From: Vibrio marinisediminis
GTDB lineage: Bacteria > Pseudomonadota > Gammaproteobacteria > Enterobacterales > Vibrionaceae
DNA length: 64,000 bases
Direction: 5' to 3'
Assembly (NCBI RefSeq): GCF_014050145.1
Contig: NZ_JACFYF010000004.1
Location: 186,001 to 250,000 of the forward strand
The position numbers and the translations under genes were made by a program. The notes below the pieces were generated by a model. The model was not told where the DNA came from. It saw only the letters and a program-made list of their open reading frames with translations, and made no database searches. Below are positions 55,882-64,000 of the stretch, piece by piece. Position 1 is the first letter of the stretch, and the number at the start of each line of letters is the position of its first letter.

Positions 55882-56754
55882 ATGAAACGAGTTATGCTAT
55901 TCCTAGCAACTAACTTAGCTGTTGTTTTGGTGTTAAGTGTTGTTCTGAATATTGTTTATGCTGTTACGGGTATGCAACCGGGTAGCCTTTCAGGCTTACT
56001 GGTTATGGCTGCTGTATTTGGTTTTGGTGGTTCATTTATCTCTTTGATGATGTCAAAGAAAATGGCGCTTCGTTCTGTTGGCGGTATGGTTATCGAGAGC
56101 CCACGTAACGAAACTGAGCATTGGTTGATTGAAACGGTACGTCGTCAATCGCAACAAGCAGGCATTGGTATGCCGACTGTCGCAATTTATGATTCTGCAG
56201 ACATCAATGCTTTTGCAACGGGTGCAAAGCGTGATGATTCACTGGTTGCGGTATCGACGGGTTTGTTACACAACATGACTCGTGATGAGGCTGAAGCGGT
56301 ACTGGCGCACGAAGTGAGCCATATTTCTAACGGTGACATGGTCACGATGACTTTGATGCAAGGTGTGGTTAACACTTTCGTGATCTTCTTGTCTCGTTTT
56401 ATCGCCAACATTGTCTCTTCAAGCAACAGTGATGAAGAAGGCGAAGGCGGCAGCAATATGATGGTCTACTTCGGTGTTTCGATGGTGCTAGAGTTGGTAT
56501 TTGGTTTCCTCGCAAGCTTTATTACCATGTGGTACAGCCGTCATCGTGAATTCTATGCAGATGCAGGAGCAGCAAGCTTGGTCGGTAAAGAGAAAATGAT
56601 TGCCGCGCTAGAGCGCTTGAAGATGAGTCATGAATCTCAACTTGAAGGCTCAATGATGGCATTTGGTATCAACGGTAAGCGTTCAATGACTGAACTGCTA
56701 ATGAGCCATCCGCCACTGGATAAACGTATTGCCGCACTACGCAATGGTTTGTAA
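55882..56754 (+). CDS. htpX: Membrane zinc protease HtpX
   Basis: A 290-residue M48 protease of the inner membrane (E. coli HtpX has 293) that degrades misfolded membrane proteins with FtsH. N-terminal helices lie near 4-28 and 36-57. The HEVSH zinc motif is at residues 143-147, and two later helices follow. The third zinc ligand is in the REFYADAGA segment. GGAGAAAAG precedes the ATG. It is monocistronic, ended at 56793. Confidence 0.97.
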   Translation: MKRVMLFLATNLAVVLVLSVVLNIVYAVTGMQPGSLSGLLVMAAVFGFGGSFISLMMSKKMALRSVGGMVIESPRNETEHWLIETVRRQSQQAGIGMPTVAIYDSADINAFATGAKRDDSLVAVSTGLLHNMTRDEAEAVLAHEVSHISNGDMVTMTLMQGVVNTFVIFLSRFIANIVSSSNSDEEGEGGSNMMVYFGVSMVLELVFGFLASFITMWYSRHREFYADAGAASLVGKEKMIAALERLKMSHESQLEGSMMAFGINGKRSMTELLMSHPPLDKRIAALRNGL

Positions 56755-56792
56755 TCGTATAGATTAACGGCGGTTATCCCGTTTATTATTTG

Positions 56793-56823
56793 AAAAGGCT
56801 TGAATTTTATTCAGGCCTTTTTT
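56793..56823 (+). terminator. Rho-independent terminator after htpX
   Basis: AAAAGGCTTGAA (56793-56804) pairs with TTCAGGCCTTTT (56810-56821) around TTTTA with one wobble pair, then a T-run that abuts the next promoter. Confidence 0.88.
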
Positions 56824-56849
56824 GATCCGTACAAACCCCACTACGTAAA
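56823..56849 (+). promoter_or_regulatory. ECF sigma (ChrR-type RpoE) promoter candidate
   Basis: TGATCC at 56823-56828, then 15 bp, then CGTAAA at 56844-56849. This matches, as I recall it, the -35/-10 pattern (TGATCC ... CGTA) of ECF sigma factors held by ChrR anti-sigma factors in the singlet-oxygen response. It lies about 100 bp before the first gene of the lipid operon and right after the htpX terminator. No sigma or anti-sigma gene is in the window. Confidence 0.62.
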
Positions 56850-56946
56850 TAGAACTAAGCTTTACAAAAGTTGTGTACGACTTTTGTCATTCAAGATTGA
56901 TCGCGTTAAAGCTAAACATGCATGTACAAGGCGAGTGGGGGTTCGT

Positions 56947-57366
56947 ATGGATATCGCAGCAGTGGGTTCTGTTTATCAGCAACTCAACAAATCAAACCTA
57001 CATCTATTGAATGATCTTTATCACCCCAATGTGGTGTTTGAAGATGCCGCACATCGCTTAGAAGGTTGGGGGGAGCTTAAACGCTATTTCGACTCGCTTT
57101 ATAGCAACGTCAATAGTTGTCATTTTAATATCCAAGAGCAGCAACAATTTGGTGACAGTGGCTTCATTACATGGACGATGGCGCTAGAGCACCCTAAGTT
57201 GCAGAAAGGGGCGACCATTTACGTCAATGGCATGAGCCATTTAAAATTTTCCGATGGTAAAGTCATCTACCACCGAGATTACTTTGATCTGGGTGAAATG
57301 CTCTACGAGAACCTGCCTTTACTCGGGTCTATCATTCGTACCATTAAACAGAGGTTAGGCGAATGA
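56947..57366 (+). CDS. NTF2-like (SnoaL-type) protein
   Basis: A 139-residue protein with the NTF2-like cone fold (LNDLYHPNVVFEDAAHRLEGW, then GNDx-like TWTMALEHPKLQKG). Enzymes of this fold are isomerases or hydratases, and others only bind ligands. I start at 56947, with GTGGGGG upstream; the open frame to 56800 runs through the promoter and is not coding. It is first of the eight-gene operon and overlaps the SDR by 4 bp. Confidence 0.85.
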   Translation: MDIAAVGSVYQQLNKSNLHLLNDLYHPNVVFEDAAHRLEGWGELKRYFDSLYSNVNSCHFNIQEQQQFGDSGFITWTMALEHPKLQKGATIYVNGMSHLKFSDGKVIYHRDYFDLGEMLYENLPLLGSIIRTIKQRLGE

Positions 57367-58088
57367 GCACCGTATTCATTACTGGTGCGACTTCGGGGAT
57401 AGGTTATCAGCTCGCCGTTGATTACCATGCAGCGGGTTCAAAAGTGGTCGCTTGTGGACGAAACCCTATAGCATTACAAAGCCTACAGTTGCTCGGAGAG
57501 CAAATAGAAATCTTACAGTTTGATGTGACGAATGCCACGGCGTCAAAAAATGCTTTGCAACAAATGAAGTATCAGCCCGATGTGTGGATTTTTAATGCGG
57601 GTAGTTGTGAATATATCGAGCAAGGTGAGCTAGACAGTGAATTGATCAAGCGAGTGTTTGAGGTCAATTTTCTGGGATTGGTTAACTCAATCGAAGCGGC
57701 GCAACCGTATTTTAAAGCGGGTGATAAAGTGGTCGTTATCGGTTCAATCTCTAGCGAACTTGCGTTACCAAGGGCAGAAGCTTATGGTGCATCAAAAGCC
57801 GCAGTCAGCTACCTCGCTCGTACACTGCAAACTACGCTAACGCCAAAAGGCGTATCAGTGACGGTGGTTTATCCCGGTTTTGTTCAAACCCCCCTCACAG
57901 ACAAAAATACCTTTGCTATGCCAATGATGGTCTCGAGCCAAGATGCTTCAAAAGCTATCCGTAGAGGCATCGCCAAAAACCGATCTTTTATCTATTTTCC
58001 TGCTCGATTCACCACCATTTTACGTTTGATCGGTTTACTGCCTTATCGTTGGCAAACGCTGCTCACTACTCAGCTGATTAAGGGTTAA
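57363..58088 (+). CDS. Short-chain dehydrogenase/reductase
   Basis: A 241-residue SDR with the cofactor loop TGATSGIGYQLA at the start, NAG near residue 79, and the catalytic Ser-Tyr-Lys set (GSISSELALPRAEAYGASKAA, Y-x3-K). NADPH is probable. It is co-translated with the NTF2-like gene and followed by the FAD enzyme, so a fatty acyl or related lipid keto/hydroxy substrate is likely. Confidence 0.92.
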   Translation: MSTVFITGATSGIGYQLAVDYHAAGSKVVACGRNPIALQSLQLLGEQIEILQFDVTNATASKNALQQMKYQPDVWIFNAGSCEYIEQGELDSELIKRVFEVNFLGLVNSIEAAQPYFKAGDKVVVIGSISSELALPRAEAYGASKAAVSYLARTLQTTLTPKGVSVTVVYPGFVQTPLTDKNTFAMPMMVSSQDASKAIRRGIAKNRSFIYFPARFTTILRLIGLLPYRWQTLLTTQLIKG

Positions 58089-58091
58089 ACA

Positions 58092-59399
58092 ATGAAAATC
58101 GCAATAATTGGTACAGGCATTTCTGGGCTTACGTGTGGTTACTATCTGCATAAGCAGCACGACATCACTCTATTTGAAGCGAACGATTATATTGGTGGGC
58201 ATACTGCGACTGTTGATATTGAAATTGAAGCAAAGACTTACCCAGTAGATACGGGTTTTATTGTCTATAACGACCGCACTTACCCACATTTCATTAAAAT
58301 GATGAATGAGATTGGTGTTGAAGGCGTTGCGACGCAAATGAGCTTTAGCGTGTCGAATAAAACCAATGGCTTAGAATACAATGGTCATACAATCGCCACT
58401 CTATTTGCGCAAAAACGCAATTGGTTGAAGCCTCGTTTTTATCGATTCATTGCTGAAATCCTTCGCTTTAATAAATTGGTAAAGCAGCGCGCACAAGTTG
58501 AAAGTAGATCGAGCGTCATTACCGATGAAAGCCTTGCCAATGAAACGCTAGGTGATTTCTTGAATCGTCATGGTTTTAGTTATTATTTTAATGATAACTA
58601 CATTCTTCCGATGGGGGCGGCTATTTGGTCATCAACATTGGCTGACATGCGTGCGTTCCCCCTCGATTTTTTCGCACAGTTTTTCCTCAACCACGGTTTG
58701 CTTGATGTCATCAATCGACCGCAGTGGTACGTGATCAAAGGTGGGTCAAACCAATACATTCCGCCCCTCACTCGAGGCTTTGCCGATAAAATTAAACTCA
58801 ATTGCCCCGTCAATAGCGTGAGGCGTGACAGCCGCGGCGTTTATATTGAGGCTAACGGTCAAACGCACCACTTTGATCATGTGATCTTTGCTTGTCACAG
58901 TGATCAAGCACTCGCAATGCTTAGTAACCCATCGACAGAAGAAGAACAGATACTTTCGGCACTGACTTACCAAAGTAATGAGGTGATTTTGCACTCTGAT
59001 AGCCGTTTATTGCCGCAACGTAAGTCAGCATGGGCTGCTTGGAATTACCGTCTTGAAGGGAGCGATAGCGAACAGAATGCACCGCCAACCCTCACTTATA
59101 ACATGAATATTTTACAACAGATTGATTGTCCAACGACGCTCTGTGTCTCTTTGAATAGCTCCGCTTACATCGACCAAAGCAAAATACTGCGTAGCTTTAA
59201 CTACAGCCATCCAGTTTTTACTACCGAATCAATCGCGGCTCAGAAAGAGCGTCAACGTATTAATGGAATCAACAACTGCTGGTTTTGCGGTGCCTATTGG
59301 TATAACGGCTTCCACGAAGACGGTGTACGCAGTGCGATAGACATAGTCGAAGCTTTAGCAGAACTGGATACAGCGCTCATCACACGAGGAGCGGCATAA
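58092..59399 (+). CDS. FAD-dependent oxidoreductase (amine oxidase family)
   Basis: A 435-residue flavoprotein with the N-terminal dinucleotide motif GTGISGLTCGYYL and FEANDYIGGHTATVD. The C-terminal part has the GAYWYNGFHEDGVRSA FAD-contacting segment. In this conserved neighbourhood (with DUF1365 and a CFA-like methyltransferase) it is annotated as a NAD/FAD-binding protein. Relatives in Rhodobacter take part in fatty-acid desaturation during furan fatty-acid synthesis (UfaD), as I recall. Its stop overlaps the next start. Confidence 0.9.
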   Translation: MKIAIIGTGISGLTCGYYLHKQHDITLFEANDYIGGHTATVDIEIEAKTYPVDTGFIVYNDRTYPHFIKMMNEIGVEGVATQMSFSVSNKTNGLEYNGHTIATLFAQKRNWLKPRFYRFIAEILRFNKLVKQRAQVESRSSVITDESLANETLGDFLNRHGFSYYFNDNYILPMGAAIWSSTLADMRAFPLDFFAQFFLNHGLLDVINRPQWYVIKGGSNQYIPPLTRGFADKIKLNCPVNSVRRDSRGVYIEANGQTHHFDHVIFACHSDQALAMLSNPSTEEEQILSALTYQSNEVILHSDSRLLPQRKSAWAAWNYRLEGSDSEQNAPPTLTYNMNILQQIDCPTTLCVSLNSSAYIDQSKILRSFNYSHPVFTTESIAAQKERQRINGINNCWFCGAYWYNGFHEDGVRSAIDIVEALAELDTALITRGAA

Positions 59400-60163
59400 T
59401 GAATAGCTCGTTGTTGGTAGGGCATGTTCGTCATCGGCGCTTTTCGCCAGTGTCTCACTCATTAAATTATCCACTGTTCATGCCTTGCTTAGATCTCGAT
59501 GAACTTGAGCAAGTTTTTGAACAAGTGGTCGGAATGGGAACGCGCTGGTGGCATTGGGCGAGGTTTCGCCGTGAAGATTATCTAGGCGAAGGGAATTTAA
59601 AAAACGCGGTGCTGGAAAAAGTATTCGAAATCACCGGGGAACAACTCTGCGATGGGCGAGTAGAGGCGGTGATTCATTTGCGTTATCTGGGTATCTATTT
59701 TAGTCCGGTTAATTTTTATTATGTCTACGACCAACAGGGGCAATGGCGATATGTGTTAGCTGAAGTCAGCAATACGCCTTGGAATGAGCGCCATTACTAT
59801 GCTATTCCAGCAACGTCCGATGGCTGTTGGCAGCACAAAAAAGCATTCCACGTGTCGCCATTTAACCCATTAGAACAAACCTACCATTGGCGATTAAAGC
59901 CTCTTAGAAAGCGACTTAATATCCATTTAGAATGCCATCGAGAGCAGTGTGAGTTTGATGCGACTTTGCTGATGCGTAAGCAAGACCTTGGTGGATATTC
60001 TTTGCTAAAAAAATTGATCGCTACACCGATTATGGCAGTAAAAGTGACCATAGGTATTTATTGGCATGCCCTTAAACTTTGGGTAAAAGGCGCGCCATTT
60101 TATTCTCATCCAAAATATCTGAACCTCTCTAAAAAGCAGAATAAGACCAATAAAGGAGCATAG
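59399..60163 (+). CDS. DUF1365 protein
   Basis: A 254-residue protein of the DUF1365 family (SLLVGHVRHRRFSPVSHSL at the start, YLGIYFSPVNFYYVYD, EVSNTPWNERHYY). The family is found almost always between such an FAD oxidoreductase and a CFA-like methyltransferase. No enzymatic motif is obvious; a membrane-associated accessory or lipid-binding role is possible. ATG overlaps the upstream TAA by one base. Confidence 0.9.
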   Translation: MNSSLLVGHVRHRRFSPVSHSLNYPLFMPCLDLDELEQVFEQVVGMGTRWWHWARFRREDYLGEGNLKNAVLEKVFEITGEQLCDGRVEAVIHLRYLGIYFSPVNFYYVYDQQGQWRYVLAEVSNTPWNERHYYAIPATSDGCWQHKKAFHVSPFNPLEQTYHWRLKPLRKRLNIHLECHREQCEFDATLLMRKQDLGGYSLLKKLIATPIMAVKVTIGIYWHALKLWVKGAPFYSHPKYLNLSKKQNKTNKGA

Positions 60164-60167
60164 GAAG

Positions 60168-61409
60168 ATGACAACTCAAATTCTAACCCTTCCAAAGCAA
60201 CTAACCTCGGTTGATAAAACCGCCCGCAGTGTAATATGTGCTTGTATGCAGAAAATTTCTGTAGGTACGCTAACCTTGGTTGAAGAGTTTGAGCCAGGCA
60301 AAGTGATTCATAAAGAGAGGTTCGGTAACGGTGAACCATCACAGCCAACAGCTTTGGTCATAGTGAAAAATCCTGCTTTCTATACTCGTTTGCTTAAAGG
60401 TGGAAGTATTGCTGCGGCAGAAGCTTTTATGGATGGGTGGTGGGATAGTCCGGACCTTACGACTGTAACTGAACTGATGGCCAGAAACTTATCCATGCTT
60501 GATCATTTGGAAAGTCGCTCAAGCTTTTTGACCGGTATCATTCATCGCCTTTCGCACTGGTTTAACCGCAATACCTTGGAAAATTCAGAAAAAAATATTC
60601 ACGCTCATTATGATCTGAGTAATGAGTTGTACGAAACCTTCCTCGACAAGAACATGCTTTACTCTGCGGGGCTATTTACCTCAGTAAGTGACTCATTAGA
60701 ACAGGCGCAGATCAACAAAATGGATCGTTTGTGCCAGCAACTTCAATTGCAACCGAGTGATCACGTAGTCGAAATCGGTACTGGTTGGGGAGGCATGGCG
60801 ATATATATGGCACAACATTATGGTTGTCATGTGACGACCACAACCATTTCAGATGCCCAGTATCAATATGCAAAGCAGTCAGTCGAAGCCCTTGGTTTAT
60901 CGAAACAAATAACACTACTTAAGCAAGATTATCGCTTGCTCGAAGGTGAGTTTGACAAGCTTGTTTCAATTGAAATGATCGAAGCTGTGGGTAAAGAATA
61001 CTTAACCTCATATATCAAGAAGTGTCAGTCACTACTGAAACCTCAAGGCTTAATGGCAATACAAGCTATTACCATTGCCGACCAACGTTATAAAAGCTAT
61101 AGCAACAGTGTCGACTTCATCCAGAAATACATCTTTCCTGGAGGATTCTTGCCATCAATAACCGCAGTGACTCAAGCCACAACTGAGCATAGTGATCTGA
61201 TCATGCGTGACCTATTTGACATTGGAGATGATTACGCCAAAACCTTGAATCATTGGCATCAACGCTTTAATGGCAAACTCGACAGAGTGGAATCGCTAGG
61301 CTTTGATAAGCGGTTCATACGCATGTGGAATTACTATTTCTGTTATTGCGAAGGTGGATTCAAAGCAAAAACCATTAGTACCGTACACATGACCTTTCAA
61401 CGCCCTTAA
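60168..61409 (+). CDS. Cyclopropane-fatty-acid synthase-like methyltransferase
   Basis: A 413-residue SAM methyltransferase of the CFA/mycolic family. The SAM loop is VEIGTGWGGMAIYMAQ near 200; SIEMIEAVG and FIQKYIFPGG are typical of the CFA family. The C-terminal YYFCYCEGGFKAKTI holds the conserved cysteine region. In E. coli Cfa methylenates phospholipid acyl double bonds. In this operon context a methylating role like UfaM of Rhodobacter is the alternative, giving methylated or furan-containing chains. Confidence 0.92.
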   Translation: MTTQILTLPKQLTSVDKTARSVICACMQKISVGTLTLVEEFEPGKVIHKERFGNGEPSQPTALVIVKNPAFYTRLLKGGSIAAAEAFMDGWWDSPDLTTVTELMARNLSMLDHLESRSSFLTGIIHRLSHWFNRNTLENSEKNIHAHYDLSNELYETFLDKNMLYSAGLFTSVSDSLEQAQINKMDRLCQQLQLQPSDHVVEIGTGWGGMAIYMAQHYGCHVTTTTISDAQYQYAKQSVEALGLSKQITLLKQDYRLLEGEFDKLVSIEMIEAVGKEYLTSYIKKCQSLLKPQGLMAIQAITIADQRYKSYSNSVDFIQKYIFPGGFLPSITAVTQATTEHSDLIMRDLFDIGDDYAKTLNHWHQRFNGKLDRVESLGFDKRFIRMWNYYFCYCEGGFKAKTISTVHMTFQRP

Positions 61410-61448
61410 TGGCTAAGGTCAATAGTTTTGCTGGTAATCGTGAGGTGA

Positions 61449-61991
61449 ATGATGAGCCCGTTAACGCGACTTTTAATTGTTTCAACGTGGTTTCAATTGC
61501 TTTGGTGTCTTGCCGTATTAGGCAGAGATACATGGCAGTGGTTCACTGTGATGCTGGTTGTTATGACGCTAATCTTTAGTGCATGGCGTGGGGATTTTAA
61601 CTGGCGAACTGGGTTTATTTTACTCATGTTTGGTGTGGTGATTGACATTGTTAATACCACCATAGGGCTGCTCGTATTTGACGCAGCCCCTTGGTCTTCT
61701 TATATCGCGCTACCGATTTGGTTACTGGCTTTATGGGCGATATTTAGCTGGTATGCACAATTTTTAGTGCCTATGTTGAGCCGATACCCTTTATTGATCG
61801 TATCTATTGTTGGAGGTCTAGCTGGAGCGGCAAGCTATATAGCTGGATACAAGTTAGATGCGGTGTCGCTTGGTTTTTCCACTTCAGTGGCATTTGCGAT
61901 ATTTTTCATCGAGTGGTCCGTCATTGTTCTGCTTTGTATGAAAATATTGAATATCGAGGCGGTACAAGATGAAAAGGATAAATTGGCGTAA
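61449..61991 (+). CDS. DUF2878 membrane protein
   Basis: A 180-residue protein with five to six hydrophobic helices, of the DUF2878 family (AWRGDFNWRTGFILLMFG, SWYAQFLVPMLS). It has no catalytic motif. GAGGTG precedes two adjacent ATGs (61449, 61452). It overlaps the next gene by 23 bp, so it is part of the same transcript and may form a membrane platform for lipid modification. Confidence 0.85.
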   Translation: MMSPLTRLLIVSTWFQLLWCLAVLGRDTWQWFTVMLVVMTLIFSAWRGDFNWRTGFILLMFGVVIDIVNTTIGLLVFDAAPWSSYIALPIWLLALWAIFSWYAQFLVPMLSRYPLLIVSIVGGLAGAASYIAGYKLDAVSLGFSTSVAFAIFFIEWSVIVLLCMKILNIEAVQDEKDKLA

Positions 61992-62559
61992 GACATTTAC
62001 GGTTATGGGTTTGGGTTCGGTATTGTTCACCTTACCCACTTTTTCAGCAGCGACAACCTACTCATACCAGACAAGCTCAACTAACTCTCTTGAACATTGG
62101 CAAAATTGGCAACCCGTTGGTCAGGCGCAATTATCATTTCTCTTTTTTGATGTTTACCAATCAACGTTGCTTACGCCTTCTGGCACATATCAGCAAGCGT
62201 TTGATGTTACGCCACACCCTTTAGCACTCAGTATTGAATATCAACGCAGTATTAGTCAGCAGCAATTGCTTGATGCCACATTGGAACAATGGCAAAAGTT
62301 AGGCTTCAGCGCTCAAGATTCGAGAGTGTGGATTAAACAGTTGGCGACGATATTCCCTGATATTAAAACCGGTCAGACACTTACTTATATCACTAATGGT
62401 ACGACGGGGTATTTTGTTTATTCGCCACAACCCAACCAACAACAACAGATTGGTATGATTACTGATGAGTCTCTCAATGACGCGTTTTTGTCTATATGGT
62501 TATCACCAAAAACGGAATATTCAGATTTGCGAAAAAGATTGATAGGGATGAAAAGATGA
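61969..62559 (+). CDS. Chalcone isomerase-like exported protein
   Basis: A 196-residue protein with an N-terminal signal sequence (about 1-28, ending TFSAA). The mature part is of the chalcone isomerase-like family (VGQAQLSFLFFDVYQSTLLTPSG, LSIEYQRSIS, IFPDIKTGQTLTY). Plant relatives are isomerases or fatty-acid-binding proteins; the bacterial periplasmic forms are of unknown function and could carry fatty acids. It overlaps both neighbours. Confidence 0.85.
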   Translation: MKRINWRKTFTVMGLGSVLFTLPTFSAATTYSYQTSSTNSLEHWQNWQPVGQAQLSFLFFDVYQSTLLTPSGTYQQAFDVTPHPLALSIEYQRSISQQQLLDATLEQWQKLGFSAQDSRVWIKQLATIFPDIKTGQTLTYITNGTTGYFVYSPQPNQQQQIGMITDESLNDAFLSIWLSPKTEYSDLRKRLIGMKR

Positions 62560-63080
62560 AGGCGAAACTAGGTTTATTTTTGATCGCATGTTTTATATTG
62601 ATAGGCTGTGGAACACAGCTTTCTGATTACGAATCAAGTGCACCCAAGTTTAATTTATTTGAATATTTTGTCGGTGATGTTAAAGCATGGGGAATAGTGC
62701 AAGATTATTCCGGTAAACAAGTCAGAAGTTTTGAGGTCGTTATTGTCGGTAGAGTGAAGGGCGACAGGCTGACTTTAGTTGAGGACTTTATCTACAATGA
62801 TGGCGTGCAAGAACAAAGAGTTTGGCAGATTAACCGTTTGGCTGATGGTACTTATCAAGGCACAGCGCAAGATATTGTTGGAATGGCTACTGGAGCAGAG
62901 CAGGGCAACGCTATGCGGTGGCAGTATGATTTTGAATTGCCTTATGATGGCTCAACAATGACGGTATCGATGGATGATTGGCTCTACCGCCAAGATGAGA
63001 AGCACCTTTTTAATATTACCAAGGTAAAAAAATTTGGTGTAGAAGTTGCTCAGGTGACCATCTTCTTCCAAAAGCAGTAA
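62556..63080 (+). CDS. DUF3833 lipoprotein
   Basis: A 174-residue lipoprotein: the lipobox LIGC puts the lipidated cysteine at residue 18. The mature part matches the DUF3833 family (FNLFEYFVGDVKAWGIVQDYSG, YNDGVQEQRVWQI). Starting at 62556 gives an ATGA overlap with the upstream stop; the frame open from 62496 is not used. It closes the operon, with a terminator at 63118. Confidence 0.88.
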   Translation: MKAKLGLFLIACFILIGCGTQLSDYESSAPKFNLFEYFVGDVKAWGIVQDYSGKQVRSFEVVIVGRVKGDRLTLVEDFIYNDGVQEQRVWQINRLADGTYQGTAQDIVGMATGAEQGNAMRWQYDFELPYDGSTMTVSMDDWLYRQDEKHLFNITKVKKFGVEVAQVTIFFQKQ

Positions 63081-63117
63081 CTCAGAATAGTGATTAATAG
63101 CAATGGTGCAGGGATGA

Positions 63118-63143
63118 AAAAGGCCTCCGATTGGAAGCCTTTT
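63118..63143. terminator. Bidirectional terminator between the lipid operon and purB
   Basis: AAAAGGC (63118-63124) pairs with GCCTTTT (63137-63143), then TCC with GGA after a one-base mismatch, around GATT. Runs of A and T on both sides suit the two convergent genes. Confidence 0.82.
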
Positions 63144-63164
63144 CTATAGCATTAAACTTACAGC

Positions 63165-64000
<836 letters not shown>

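Overview
This window looks like chromosomal DNA of a marine gammaproteobacterium of the genus Vibrio. The evidence is the gene content and order (tetR-fadE-fabV, bioA/bioBFCD, a C-S lyase/PTS operon, an OmpU-type porin, dinG-TSUP-priC-rsmS, purB), the moderate G+C and the family lengths. I saw no tRNA, rRNA, CRISPR, insertion sequence or integrase. Both ends cut genes: a DsdX-like permease on the left and purB on the right.

Layout. 0-2 kb: D-serine uptake and deamination. 2-5.1 kb: a minus-strand pair of a PhnD-type periplasmic binding protein and a HAMP-GGDEF-EAL protein. 5.1-6.1 kb: AT-rich non-coding DNA. 6.1-11.7 kb: L-lactate permease, LldEFG oxidase and a LysR regulator. 11.8-17.6 kb: a PRD-type regulator divergent from a malX-malY-M20 peptidase operon. 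18-24.2 kb: a soluble double-PAS chemoreceptor-like protein, a lipoprotein amidohydrolase, a small protein and two serine hydrolases. 24.3-29.2 kb: a drug/metabolite exporter, a three-gene operon (unknown, DUF1496, D-cysteine desulfhydrase-like) and a two-component system. 29.3-32.2 kb: a GtrB/ArnT-like/GtrA glycosylation operon. 32.5-37 kb: TetR, FadE and FabV. 37-43.2 kb: a type I secretion locus with an RTX protein. 43.3-47.9 kb: xthA, rsmS, priC, a TSUP exporter and dinG. 48.4-50.1 kb: porin and a DUF2057 protein. 50.2-55.3 kb: complete biotin cluster bioA/bioBFCD. 55.4-56.8 kb: a 55-aa protein and HtpX. 56.9-63.1 kb: an eight-gene lipid-modification operon. 63.2 kb to end: purB.

The most notable signal is between the HlyD-type adaptor and the RTX gene. 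The minus-strand leader of the RTX gene folds like a GEMM-I (cyclic-di-GMP-I) riboswitch: a GNRA-capped six-pair hairpin followed at once by a GACGnAAAGC-type joining segment, a second hairpin and a GGCTGGGCTGCC tail. The export machinery would thus be encoded upstream of the switch while the cargo is gated by the second messenger that controls adhesion. The cargo has three tandem modules of about 180 residues, separated by calcium-binding RTX blocks, that I cannot assign to a named family.

The second notable signal is the operon at 56.9-63.1 kb (NTF2-like, SDR, FAD oxidoreductase, DUF1365, CFA-like methyltransferase, DUF2878, chalcone-isomerase-like, DUF3833 lipoprotein). It resembles the photo-oxidative-stress fatty-acid modification genes of Rhodobacter. 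It is preceded by TGATCC-N15-CGTA, which resembles the promoter of ChrR-controlled ECF sigma factors, directly next to the htpX terminator. Two coding genes shorter than 60 codons were added by reading the sequence: rsmS at 44254-44415 and a 55-aa protein at 55389-55556.
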